From NCBI RefSeq assembly GCF_040833995.1, contig NZ_CP162137.1, positions 2,404,501 to 2,468,500 of the forward strand: DNA of 64,000 bases, written 5' to 3'. Shown piece after piece: positions 55,026 to 64,000 of this stretch. The notes beneath the pieces are model-generated. The model was not told the origin of the DNA and ran no database searches. It saw nothing but the letters and a program-made list of their open reading frames with translations. A program made the translations under genes and the position numbers. The first letter of the stretch is position 1, and every line of letters begins with the position of its first letter. Source of the stretch: Leptospira sp. WS58.C1 (lineage in GTDB: Bacteria > Spirochaetota > Leptospiria > Leptospirales > Leptospiraceae).

Positions 55026-55149
55026 TTGGATCCTTAAACCTGATTCGGTCTCGAGTTAGATTTAATTTGTTAGACTACTTGAAACAATAAAAGTTACAAG
55101 TAAATTTTAAGCTTCCTGAGCTATGTGTGAGATTGTTCCTCTTTTTTAG

Positions 55150-55178
55150 TTCGCACAGAGGGCACCGAGATCGCAGAG
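55150..55178. repeat. CACAGAG-type element, single arm
   Basis: TTCGCACAGAGGGCACCG onward to 55178 matches the left arm of the other copies, but no inverted right arm is seen nearby; the following sequence leads into hairpin repeat copy B. It looks like a truncated or composite copy. Confidence 0.6.
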
Positions 55179-55270
55179 TTCTTTTCGCTGCGGCCAAATT
55201 CAGAGTGTTAATTTTAGCAAGGCTTTCGATTCAGATGAATGGTTTTGATTATAACTCTTCTCTCGTTTGG

Positions 55271-55445
55271 CCTTTGGCCACCGACTCGCTAAAGCCGTCG
55301 GTGCCTCGCTCCCTTTGGGTCGCTGCGGCAGGGATACGAAGGGCTTTAGTCCAGGCAAAGCCTGGATGAGCGTGAGCGAACCCGAAGTAGCCCGGTCCGA
55401 GCTTTGCTCGGAGCCGCCCCGTTACGTTTGCAGGAACTCCTACAA
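55271..55445 (-). repeat. Hairpin repeat copy B (inverted relative to copy A)
   Basis: On the minus strand it reads TGTAGGAGTTCCTGCA, then GTAACGGGGCGGCTC, stem one CCGAGC-AAA-GCTCGG, the phrase TTCGCTCACGCTCATCC shared with copy A (TTCGCTAACGCTCATCC), stem two CCAGGC-TTT-GCCTGG (55351-55365) and GGACTAAAG. A third hairpin CACCGAC/GTCGGTG lies at 55279-55285 and 55297-55303. Stems differ from copy A in sequence but keep pairing. With the arm at 55150 it fills the 55026-55462 gap. Confidence 0.8.
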
Positions 55446-55462
55446 GCGCACTTAAAAGGAGG

Positions 55463-56149
55463 TTAAACTTCTTCCAATAGATAAGGACGAGTGTATTCTC
55501 TTACGATCTCCACCACGAAACGTCCCCAAGACTTAGGATCTTCTTGGGAAATTTCTACCTGGCGGACTTTCGGGAAATATGCCTGAGGTTTAAATGCAGT
55601 ATGAGTGAGTTCCATGGCTCTTAGATAATTATCTACTCGTTTGACCCGTACGAAGTTCAGCAATTCACCCTGGATCTTATCTTGCGGGATGTAACCGATG
55701 ATGATCAACCTGGGAAATAACGACTTTTTAAGAAGATTGATGAAATCTCCGAAACTATCCACACGATCTATAAATCCCTCATAAGCTCCACCGCCCAAGT
55801 TCATGATCTGGGTTACGATATCCATGGTGAAGGAAACACCTTCCGCGGAGGTCATGTCGGAGATGATTACGATACCTTCGTCAGGTTGGAACGTTTTGAA
55901 TTCGCTGGTTGGTTTAAAATGACGTCTAAGTAACTTTGCAGTGGAGATATCTATCTCCGCCGCTTTTGGAACTAAAACTTTTCCAGCGGAATCGGAGATT
56001 GGTTCTCTAGTAATCAGGTATCTTTTTTTGGCTGCGTTCTGGTTCATCACCCGGAAGGCTTTCACCTTCTCTTCCAGCTCGTCCAGAGTACAATACCCTA
56101 TTTTTAAAACGTTTTCTCTCGCGCGTTTTTTGAGATCTATGTCTTCCAT
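55463..56149 (-). CDS. Hypothetical cytoplasmic protein
   Basis: A 228-residue soluble protein with no signal peptide. Features: an N-terminal helical segment ([20 protein letters not shown]), a strand-rich part with [20 protein letters not shown] and [18 protein letters not shown], and a C-terminal [20 protein letters not shown] stretch. The phrase [20 protein letters not shown] resembles linker segments of bacterial signalling proteins, but no catalytic residues were recognised. Family unknown. Confidence 0.65.
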   Translation of the reverse strand: MEDIDLKKRARENVLKIGYCTLDELEEKVKAFRVMNQNAAKKRYLITREPISDSAGKVLVPKAAEIDISTAKLLRRHFKPTSEFKTFQPDEGIVIISDMTSAEGVSFTMDIVTQIMNLGGGAYEGFIDRVDSFGDFINLLKKSLFPRLIIIGYIPQDKIQGELLNFVRVKRVDNYLRAMELTHTAFKPQAYFPKVRQVEISQEDPKSWGRFVVEIVREYTRPYLLEEV

Positions 56150-56321
56150 ACGAGTTTTTGGTGGCCCGGAGGAACCAGCTTAAACGAGGTTCCGAATTTC
56201 GCGAGAATTTACCGGGGATCCGGGGAGAGTATATAAAAAAAAACCAAGTCTGAAAAGCCCTCTTTTGGCTATGCAAAAAAACCGCTTGTCCCCGGAATGT
56301 GCGCTCCTTGAATGGGGAGGA

Positions 56322-56795
56322 ATGGTCATTCTCCCCATTTTAACTCGCTCAAAAGCCGGAATAAAGATTCAGTTTTGGAAGGGAATCCTCCTTCTATCCT
56401 GCCTAACCATGGTTTCCTGCTTTTCGGTGGAATTTATCCAGGAAGGAAACCCGGGAGAGACAACACTTGTATCCCATAAAGCGGGATGGGAGCAGATTGA
56501 GATCCTGAAACATCCCCCAAAACGTAGGAATTACAAAACATACGGAAGACTGATCGTTCGGAACTTCGGGGACGGTCGGATAGAAAAATTCTATTACGAA
56601 AAGATTAAAAAAGAACTTTTTGACAGAGGTATGGACGGAATGTATCTCGCAAATGTAGGAATGGTCCCCATTCCCCCCACAATTTTTCAAACCGGCTCCG
56701 CGGAAGGGTATACTACTAATATGGCGGAGATCTCAAAGGATGCAAAAGTTTTGGAAGGGGTCGCATTCCGTTACAGAGAAAGGGAAGAAGAATGA
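56322..56795 (+). CDS. Probable small lipoprotein
   Basis: About 157 residues from the ATG at 56322, with GGAGG almost directly before it; an ATG at 56271 would lengthen the N terminus. The hydrophobic stretch FWKGILLLSCLTMVSCFS has a lipobox-like MVSC. The mature part is mixed alpha/beta with YGRLIVRNFGDGRIEKFYYE. No family recognised. Its stop overlaps the next ATG (ATGA), so the two genes are coupled. Confidence 0.6.
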   Translation: MVILPILTRSKAGIKIQFWKGILLLSCLTMVSCFSVEFIQEGNPGETTLVSHKAGWEQIEILKHPPKRRNYKTYGRLIVRNFGDGRIEKFYYEKIKKELFDRGMDGMYLANVGMVPIPPTIFQTGSAEGYTTNMAEISKDAKVLEGVAFRYREREEE

Positions 56796-57292
56796 CGGCG
56801 AGACGTTTGGACAGCGAGATAAAGGTTTTGCCTAACGGAGATTGGATCTTCCGCGAGGCCAAGATAGAACAAAAAGACGTACTCGAGTATTTCCGCAAGA
56901 ATCTAAAGGAGGCGGAAGACGGGATCTACATTGACAATCAGTACGGAGAATTTTCCGAAAACGGATATTTGGAATTATTCGGTTATCCGTTAAATCTGAT
57001 CCGGATCTGGGAAAAGGACGGAGAATTATTTTTTTTAAGCGATTCCGGAGAAGAATTACCACTCTCATCTTTGCAGATCGCAGCGGATTCCGAAGGAGAA
57101 TTATTCGCCAAGAAAAAGGATCATCTTTTTCTAAAGTATAAGATTGCGAGAAATGTTTCTTCCACTTTAAGCGAATATTTGATCGAATCTGATCAAGGGC
57201 TCAAATTAGCCTGGAAAGGTAAGGAAATTCCCATTTTAGAAACAAACGAAGACCCGAAGGTATCTCTTCCTCCTGAATTTCAAAATTTGTAG
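56792..57292 (+). CDS. DUF1285-like protein
   Basis: A 166-residue soluble protein that resembles DUF1285: an opening strand IKVLPNGDWIFREAKIEQKD, then VLEYFRKNLKEAEDGIYIDN, and hydrophobic strands with YPLNLIRIWEKDGELFFLSD. Members are of unknown biochemical role. It is coupled to the upstream lipoprotein gene by an ATGA overlap and ends 6 nt before a CACAGAG repeat element. The family call is by pattern and moderately certain. Confidence 0.6.
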   Translation: MTARRLDSEIKVLPNGDWIFREAKIEQKDVLEYFRKNLKEAEDGIYIDNQYGEFSENGYLELFGYPLNLIRIWEKDGELFFLSDSGEELPLSSLQIAADSEGELFAKKKDHLFLKYKIARNVSSTLSEYLIESDQGLKLAWKGKEIPILETNEDPKVSLPPEFQNL

Positions 57293-57298
57293 GTTTTG

Positions 57299-57455
57299 TT
57301 TCGCACTGAGAACACAGAGCTCACTGAGCTTTGTAAAATCATAATTCTTCTTAGTTTAGTGTTTTTTTGGAATGAAACAATCTGCATAAGAATTCACACA
57401 CTAAGCCGCAAAGTCCTTAACCAACCCTCCGTGTTCTTTGTGAACTCGGTGCGAA
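57299..57455. repeat. CACAGAG-type inverted-repeat element, copy 5
   Basis: Left arm 57299-57328 (begins TTTCGCACTGAGAACAC) and right arm 57427-57455 (ends GAACTCGGTGCGAA) in inverted orientation. It lies between the convergent DUF1285-like and alcohol dehydrogenase genes. Confidence 0.75.
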
Positions 57456-57469
57456 TATAAAAAATAGGT

Positions 57470-58525
57470 TCATTTCCGGGATAATACCAGTCTTCCCAAA
57501 ACTTTCCCGGAAGATAGATCGTTCAAAGCCGAATCCGCATCTTTTAAATCCCGGACCTGTACCGGAACAGGACGGATCTTTTTCTCGGATACAAGTTGTA
57601 GTAGTTCTTTCAGCTCTCTCGGAGAACCCGTATAACTTCCACAAACCGTTAAACTTCTGAGAGAAAGGATCGGGGTCGGGATCTTTAACTCTCCACCAAA
57701 AAGCCCGACCCCGATCAAGGTCCCATTCTTTTTCAAAAGTGAAAATCCTAAGGAAGAAGTGGCGCTATTATTCACAAAATCGATGACTGCGGAAACTCCC
57801 AGGGAGCCTGAGATCTTCTTTATCTCGGTCGCAGCATCTGGATGAGAAGAAGAAACCGTATAAAATCCGAGCTCTTTTAGTTTTTCCAAACGGGACTCTT
57901 CTAGATCCAAAAAGATCACCTTTGTATCCGTAAGAAAAGGAATCAATTGAGAAGCGAACATTCCAAGGCCGCCCGCTCCAATGATCACCAAAGTATCCGT
58001 TTTTTTAAGCGGCAGTGCCTTCTTCAAAGCGCCATAAGCTGTGAGTCCTGCACACGCATAAGAACAAGCGTATTCGGGAGAAAGATCGTAAATATCTAAA
58101 AGCCATCTTTCATCCGGGACCAAAATCCGATCCGAATAACCTCCGTCTTGATAAATCCCCAAGGATCTAGGAGCGGAGCAAAGTTGCGGATTTCCGGATT
58201 CACATTCTTCGCAAGTCCCACAACCGATCCAAGGATAAACTAACTTGATCTCTCCAACGGAAACGGAAGTGACTTTAGGTCCTTTTTTTAAAACTCGGCC
58301 GACAACTTCATGACCTGGAGTTAGGGGAAGTTTAACCCCTCTGTCCTTTACGAATAGTTTTTCTTCTCCGCCTATTTTATAGTATCCGTCTCGTAAGTGA
58401 AGGTCCGAATGACAGACTCCGCAAGAGATCACTTCCAATAATACCTCGGTATCTTGCGGCTCCGGATCTTGTTTTTCTTCCCATTGTAAAGAAGAACCGA
58501 ATTCCACCAATCTAACACTTTTCAT
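57470..58525 (-). CDS. Zinc-dependent alcohol dehydrogenase
   Basis: A 351-residue medium-chain dehydrogenase. Catalytic zinc ligands are in ISCGVCHSDLHLRDG and GHEVVGRV; the structural zinc cysteines are in GCGTCEECESGNPQLC. The Rossmann motif is VIIGAGGLGMFASQL and the following strand ends VIFLDLEESRLEKLKE, an Asp that suggests NAD preference. I start at the ATG at 58525, 4 nt after the upstream esterase stop; the frame opens at 58561 but that would overlap the esterase. Confidence 0.92.
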   Translation of the reverse strand: MKSVRLVEFGSSLQWEEKQDPEPQDTEVLLEVISCGVCHSDLHLRDGYYKIGGEEKLFVKDRGVKLPLTPGHEVVGRVLKKGPKVTSVSVGEIKLVYPWIGCGTCEECESGNPQLCSAPRSLGIYQDGGYSDRILVPDERWLLDIYDLSPEYACSYACAGLTAYGALKKALPLKKTDTLVIIGAGGLGMFASQLIPFLTDTKVIFLDLEESRLEKLKELGFYTVSSSHPDAATEIKKISGSLGVSAVIDFVNNSATSSLGFSLLKKNGTLIGVGLFGGELKIPTPILSLRSLTVCGSYTGSPRELKELLQLVSEKKIRPVPVQVRDLKDADSALNDLSSGKVLGRLVLSRK

Positions 58526-58529
58526 TTTT

Positions 58530-59471
58530 TTAAAGTAACGCCTCTTTTCGTCTGAAAACACGATCCATTTCTGCAGAAATCATTCTCAAACCTTCTTCCG
58601 GAGCCTTGAGAAGATTCACCTTCGTAAAAAATCCATGAGTATATCCTTTAAATTCTTTGAACAATACGGATACGCCGGCTTCTGTTAGTTTTTCTGCATA
58701 TAGTTTTCCATCATCTCTAAGAGGATCGATATCAGCTATAAATACAATCGCGGGAGGAAGATCCTTCCAATCTTTTTGAAATAAAGGAGAAGCTTTCGGA
58801 TCCGATCTAGTATTCGGATCAGGAAGATATTGAGCGATAAACCATTCCATATCTTTTTTTGTAAGACCGGGGCCGAACTCGAATTCCTTATAAGAATCAG
58901 TATTACAGATCGTTTCGGTAACAGGATAGATCAGGATTTGCAGATCGATTTTCGGACCGAACAGTTCTTTGGCTCGCATAATGGTAGAAGCAGCCAAATT
59001 CCCACCCGCACTATCGCCTGCCACCACCAAGGGAAGATCTTTCCAAATATTTTCCTTTTGATTTGATATCCATTCCAAAGAAGTATAAGCATCTTCCAGT
59101 GGTAGAGGAAACGGGAACTCTGGAGCCAATCTATAATCTACAAGTGAAACGATACTGGAAGTGATTTCAGCAAGTTTGCGTGCGAATGGATCGAAATCTT
59201 TTAATCTTCCGACCACCCATCCGCCTCCGTGGAAGTAGAGAATTTTGGATTTAGGTTCCGTTCTTGGGATATAATTTTTTATGAATACGCTTCCGTCCTT
59301 AGAAGGAATGGAGAAATCCAGGATCTCCTTCACGAGCGGACCTTCCCCCAAAAGTTCTCCGATTGCGGAATAACCTTCCCTTCTTTCCTGGACGCTTCCC
59401 TGAGTAAAGCCCGTAAGCCCTTTTGAGGAAATTAGGTTTGCATATTCCAACATCTCCGGAGCAAATTCCAT
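58530..59471 (-). CDS. Alpha/beta-hydrolase (HSL-type esterase/lipase)
   Basis: A 313-residue hydrolase of the hormone-sensitive-lipase family. The oxyanion HGGG box appears as YFHGGGWVVGRL, the nucleophile elbow as VAGDSAGGNLAAS, and the Asp and His of the triad fit FIADIDPLRDDG and GYTHGFF. A clear AAGGAG ribosome-binding site precedes the ATG. It is followed 4 nt later by the alcohol dehydrogenase, so the two may act on related esters and alcohols, though the substrate is unknown. Confidence 0.92.
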   Translation of the reverse strand: MEFAPEMLEYANLISSKGLTGFTQGSVQERREGYSAIGELLGEGPLVKEILDFSIPSKDGSVFIKNYIPRTEPKSKILYFHGGGWVVGRLKDFDPFARKLAEITSSIVSLVDYRLAPEFPFPLPLEDAYTSLEWISNQKENIWKDLPLVVAGDSAGGNLAASTIMRAKELFGPKIDLQILIYPVTETICNTDSYKEFEFGPGLTKKDMEWFIAQYLPDPNTRSDPKASPLFQKDWKDLPPAIVFIADIDPLRDDGKLYAEKLTEAGVSVLFKEFKGYTHGFFTKVNLLKAPEEGLRMISAEMDRVFRRKEALL

Positions 59472-59567
59472 TCTTTTCTCCTTTTCGAACGAGTAAGAAG
59501 GAAAAGTATATTAGAAATCCGACGATTTGTCGTTCCAGATTATAGATCGGGATGCAATTAAATGGAT

Positions 59568-60188
59568 TTAGAAGGAGGAACGATCCGCTTCCATATAATA
59601 ATGGTTGGGAACTAACCCCTTAGGCCCGGAAAAATTCCTGGCTTCCACGATCTCGAAACCTAATTTTTTATACAGACCTTGTGCATTGGGATTCTCTTGG
59701 GAAACATCGAGAGAAATTTTTTCGTAACCTGGGTATACTGAAACGGCAAACCTTATCAGCTTCTCCGCTATTCCTTGTCTTCTTTCTTTCCCCGGAACCG
59801 CTATATGTCCCAGATATAATCTTCCAGATTTAGGCGGTTGGATCATTCCCTCCATACTCAATCCGCGGATGGCAACCTTAGGCGCTCTGAGTTTGTAGAT
59901 CCGGAAAATATTTCCTGCAGTCGCAGCATTTTGAAAGAAGAAGTTCTCGGAACGGAAAATAACGATACTTCCGACAATCTCTCCGTTCTTTTCTGCCACA
60001 TAGTGATTCTTATGGCTGAACGTATTTTTTGTCCCTTGGAAAGATTTGGTCAAAAAGTCCTGAGAGGAAATTTTTCCCTCATTAAACACGTAATCCCAGG
60101 CTGCCGGACCGGAACTATAGATCAAAGGAACGGTGGCCGCCACGTCTTCCGGCTTGGCAGGGCGAATTGTAATTAGAGAATTTTCCAT
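59568..60188 (-). CDS. GNAT-family N-acetyltransferase
   Basis: A 206-residue GNAT protein. The N-terminal strand-helix RPAKPEDVAATVPLIY and the AcCoA-binding motif A, here LYLGHIAVPGKERRQGIAEKLI with the RRQGIA loop, are visible, followed by the SLDVSQENPNAQGLYKKLGF motif B. Substrate unknown. It stands alone on the minus strand between the esterase and a repeat element. Confidence 0.88.
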   Translation of the reverse strand: MENSLITIRPAKPEDVAATVPLIYSSGPAAWDYVFNEGKISSQDFLTKSFQGTKNTFSHKNHYVAEKNGEIVGSIVIFRSENFFFQNAATAGNIFRIYKLRAPKVAIRGLSMEGMIQPPKSGRLYLGHIAVPGKERRQGIAEKLIRFAVSVYPGYEKISLDVSQENPNAQGLYKKLGFEIVEARNFSGPKGLVPNHYYMEADRSSF

Positions 60189-60242
60189 CGGTAAGGGATA
60201 AAATAGAAACCGGTAAATCGGATGAAAAGATAAATTTTGGGG

Positions 60243-60312
60243 TTCGCAGGGAGAACACAGAGATCACCGAGGGTAAATCACAACTCTGTGTTCTCCGTGA
60301 TCTCTGTGCGAA
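60243..60312. repeat. CACAGAG-type inverted-repeat element, copy 6 (shortest)
   Basis: Left arm 60243-60271 (begins TTCGCAGGGAGAACACAG) and right arm 60284-60312 (ends GATCTCTGTGCGAA) are about 29 bases each with only a 12-base gap, so they could fold as a near-perfect hairpin. It lies between the TPR gene and the GNAT gene. Confidence 0.8.
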
Positions 60313-60326
60313 ATAAGCTTCTCGCG

Positions 60327-60797
60327 TTAGATAGCCGAATTTAACTCTTCTCTCAGGCGTTTTGCCTCTTCAAAATCGGGTTTCATTACGATTGCCTTAT
60401 GCAGATATTGTAGGGATCTTTCGGGACGATTCCAGATCTTGTAAAGAGTTGCTAGGTTAAAAAGCGAAATATGAGGTGCGTCGTTTAAAGTACAACGAAG
60501 CGATTTTTTCAGCCAGAAAACGGATTCTCTTTCTCTTCCCATACGAAGCAGAAGGATACCTATCTCATTGCAAGGATTCCCATATTCGGGATTCACTTCT
60601 ACCGAACGGTAGAAATAATACAGACCTTTTTTCCAGTTGTTTCTTTGGTTTTCGATCAGACCTAGAAAAAAATAGGTCTCATGATTTTCGGAATCTTCCA
60701 AAGAGGATTTTAGTAGGAATTCCGCACGATCCAAATCGCCGGTTCTATAAAAAAATTTAGATGCTTCGAGTTTGTCTTCAGGCGTCAGGTTTTCCAA
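60327..60797 (-). CDS. TPR-repeat protein
   Basis: A 156-residue protein of helical pairs with TPR consensus spacing: KLEASKFFYRTGDLDRAEFL, HETYFFLGLIENQRNNWKKG, PCNEIGILLLRMGRERESVF and SLFNLATLYKIWNRPERSL. About four repeats; no signal or enzyme domain, so it probably mediates protein contacts. It lies 46 nt downstream of dxs. Confidence 0.85.
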   Translation of the reverse strand: MENLTPEDKLEASKFFYRTGDLDRAEFLLKSSLEDSENHETYFFLGLIENQRNNWKKGLYYFYRSVEVNPEYGNPCNEIGILLLRMGRERESVFWLKKSLRCTLNDAPHISLFNLATLYKIWNRPERSLQYLHKAIVMKPDFEEAKRLREELNSAI

Positions 60798-60843
60798 TTA
60801 TCTACCCGTTTTATTTTTATTTTCGGACGCCTCTTGAAATAGC

Positions 60844-62757
60844 TTAATTCCGTTTTCCGTGTAGGACTTCCTTCTTTACGTTTTCCCGAAGAAACTTGGA
60901 GATACTCTGAGCATCCAGACCGTACTCCGCGAAAATTTCCTTCCTCTCTCCGTGGTGGATAGTCTCGGGGGGAAATGCGAAAGTTTTGATAAAACGTCCC
61001 AGATATTCCGGAGAGATCCGGTTCAACAAGTATCCGGAGGCCCCACCGTCTATGTAACTCTCATCCAGAATTGCAAAATGTCGAACATGGGAAAGTTCCT
61101 CGTCCAAAGCCTCTTTTCCAAGAGGTCTTAGCCAAACCAGATCGATCAATGTGACCGAATACCCTTCTTGTTCCAAGAGATTTGTCGCCTTCTTGGCTTC
61201 TTCCAACATGGAACCGATGGAGAGAATAGCGATATCTGTTCCTCTTTGCAGCACTCTAAAACTTCCGGGTTTTAGATCCTTCTCCACGTTAAAATTTAAA
61301 TTGGAAAGTTCCACACTTGCTTTAGGGAATCGGATCGCGATCGGAGACTTATCGTAATGCTCCATATAACGAAGTGAATCCACCAAATCCTGTCCGGAAG
61401 AAGGTACAAACACATCCATATTCGGTAAGGATAGAAGATAACTTAGATCGAATAATCCTTGGTGAGTTTCTCCATCCGGCCCAACACAACCTGCTCGATC
61501 GATCACAAAACGGACGGGTAGGTTCATAAGAGAAACATCCTCCACCAGTTGGTCCATTCCTCTGGTCAAAAAGGTGGAATAAATACACATATAAGGGATC
61601 ACATCCCCGTTCGTCATTGCCCCTGCAAAAGCAACAGAGTGTTGTTCCGCAATCCCCACATCATACACATGGTCCGGGAATTTGGAAACGTATTCCCCCA
61701 GTCCGGAACCTTCTATCATTGCCGGAGTAATTGCCGCAATACGCGGATTTTTTTCCGTCATATCCGAAAGCACCTTACCCACGATCTTAGAGTAAGAAAT
61801 TTTCGAGGAATCGCCCGAATCCATGGCCCCGTCTTCCTTGCGGAACGGAGTGACCCCATGGTATTTGATCGGATCCTTTTCCGCCGGGACATACCCTTTC
61901 CCTTTTTGGGTGATCGTATGGAAAAGAACAGGACCTTTCATAGTCTTGATCTTTCCGAGCATTTTCACCAGACGGATCACATCATGACCGTCTTCCGGTC
62001 CTATATAGATAAAACCTAAATCCTCAAATAGACCGCCCGGGGTGAAAACGTCTTTAAACCCTTTTTCAACCCTTCTGAAAAAACTTTCCATCGCGGGTCC
62101 TACTATAGGAAGCCATTTTAGGAAAGTATAAAATATCCTTTTCCAATTCAGATAAAAATGAGAGCTGATGATATTATTCAGATAATTGGAGATGGACCCT
62201 ACATTCTTGGAGATGGACATATAATTGTCGTTCAAGATCACAAGCAGGTCTTTTTTAAGATGTCCCGCATGATTCATCGCTTCCAAAGCCATTCCTGTTG
62301 CGATGGATGCGTCCCCGATAATAGCTGCGACAGCGTAATCTTTTCCGGTCAGATCTCGAGCAACCGCTTCTCCGAGCGCTTGAGAAATAGAAGTGCCGGC
62401 ATGTCCCGTATTGTATAGATCGTAAACCGATTCTTCCCTTTTAGGGAATCCGGAAAGTCCTTTAAATTTTCTGACGGTGGAAAGTTTTTCCTTTCTGCCG
62501 GTCAGGATCTTATGAGGGTATGTTTGGTGTCCTACATCCCAGATCAATCTGTCTTTTGGAGTTTCAAAAACGTAATGTAAAGCGACGGTGAGTTCCACCA
62601 CTCCCAAGTTACTTGCGAAATGCCCTCCGATCCCGGAGAGAGTATCGATGATATAATTTCGGATCTCGGAACAGAGTTTAGGCAGTTCCTCCAGAGGTAA
62701 TTTTCTGAGATCCGCCGGAAGGCGGATCCCGTTCAATAACGAATCTTCCTGTTGCAT
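60844..62757 (-). CDS. dxs: 1-deoxy-D-xylulose-5-phosphate synthase
   Basis: Thiamine-diphosphate enzyme that begins the methylerythritol-phosphate isoprenoid pathway from pyruvate and glyceraldehyde-3-phosphate. Features: SNLGVVELTVALHYVFETP, WDVGHQTYPHKILTGR, the ThDP site IGDASIATGMALEAMNHAG with LVILNDNYMSIS, the Glu-bearing DVGIAEQHSVAFAGAMT, and the transketolase C-terminal domain ending YGLDAQSISKF. 637 residues is standard. It lies 24 nt downstream of the cyclase and upstream of the TPR gene. Confidence 0.97.
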   Translation of the reverse strand: MQQEDSLLNGIRLPADLRKLPLEELPKLCSEIRNYIIDTLSGIGGHFASNLGVVELTVALHYVFETPKDRLIWDVGHQTYPHKILTGRKEKLSTVRKFKGLSGFPKREESVYDLYNTGHAGTSISQALGEAVARDLTGKDYAVAAIIGDASIATGMALEAMNHAGHLKKDLLVILNDNYMSISKNVGSISNYLNNIISSHFYLNWKRIFYTFLKWLPIVGPAMESFFRRVEKGFKDVFTPGGLFEDLGFIYIGPEDGHDVIRLVKMLGKIKTMKGPVLFHTITQKGKGYVPAEKDPIKYHGVTPFRKEDGAMDSGDSSKISYSKIVGKVLSDMTEKNPRIAAITPAMIEGSGLGEYVSKFPDHVYDVGIAEQHSVAFAGAMTNGDVIPYMCIYSTFLTRGMDQLVEDVSLMNLPVRFVIDRAGCVGPDGETHQGLFDLSYLLSLPNMDVFVPSSGQDLVDSLRYMEHYDKSPIAIRFPKASVELSNLNFNVEKDLKPGSFRVLQRGTDIAILSIGSMLEEAKKATNLLEQEGYSVTLIDLVWLRPLGKEALDEELSHVRHFAILDESYIDGGASGYLLNRISPEYLGRFIKTFAFPPETIHHGERKEIFAEYGLDAQSISKFLRENVKKEVLHGKRN

Positions 62758-62781
62758 GTATTCCGTCTTTTTTAACGGTCA

Positions 62782-64000
<1,219 letters not shown>

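Noticed and set aside
55127..55455. Two short plus-strand frames upstream of the hypothetical gene at 55463
   Set aside because: They coincide with the CACAGAG arm and hairpin repeat copy B.

Overview
The window looks like a chromosomal segment from a spirochaete of the genus Leptospira. The reasons are the gene content and order (for example a glycine-rich IF-2 inside a rimP-nusA-infB-rbfA-truB-rpsO-pnp cluster, and a yajC-x-secD-secF-ribD-ribE run), spirochaete-style lipoprotein signals, many genus-restricted hypothetical proteins, and dispersed intergenic repeats. Base composition looks higher in GC than the low-GC pathogenic species I know, which would fit a species outside that group, but I could not compute it and this is only an impression. 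No rRNA, tRNA or CRISPR array was found.

Layout. 1-2.6 kb: the 3' end of a probable EAL/YkuI_C signalling protein, a small winged-helix-like protein, an EamA transporter and two unknown proteins. 2.7-8.2 kb (minus): a large AAA+/VWA protein, smpB, der, plsY. 8.6-11.2 kb (plus): PLP aminotransferase, prepilin peptidase, pdxH. 11.2-18.5 kb (minus): yajC, an unknown membrane protein, secD, secF, ribD, ribE and, after a repeat element, ribBA; protein translocation and riboflavin synthesis share one overlapping gene run. 18.6-26.5 kb (minus): ftsK, lolA-like, a RodZ-like HTH protein, rimO, pgsA, trpD. 26.6-27.6 kb: a Phd/VapC toxin-antitoxin pair bracketed by two repeat elements. 27.6-38.0 kb (minus): rimP, nusA, infB, rbfA, truB, rpsO, pnp, an M16 protease and dut, the classic translation/RNA-processing cluster.

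38.2-51.2 kb is more accessory: a probable propeller lipoprotein, NAD(P)H-hydrate repair enzyme, a TonB-dependent receptor divergent from a Cys-containing lipoprotein, a triple Fe-S protein, a coiled-coil exported protein coupled to an S41 protease, small membrane proteins and a NamZ/DUF1343 protein. 51.4-57.3 kb: a large cyclic-nucleotide-binding protein, a QorB-like reductase lying between inverted copies of a hairpin repeat, and several unknown proteins. 57.5-64 kb (minus): zinc alcohol dehydrogenase and esterase, a GNAT enzyme, a TPR protein, dxs, and a CHASE2-type class III nucleotidyl cyclase cut by the right edge.

The most unusual content is non-coding. At least three dispersed repeat types share this window: a CACAGAG-type inverted-repeat element at seven loci, a 16-bp TGTAGGAGTTCCTACA-type palindrome that also lies inside the ribD and ftsK reading frames, and a longer two-hairpin element whose two copies show compensatory stem changes. 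Two protein-level oddities are IF-2 with a nearly perfect 60-bp tandem repeat encoding an RGG/GYQGGQ-rich arm, and an AAA+ protein with one intact and one degenerate ATPase module joined to a VWA-like domain lacking the canonical MIDAS residues.
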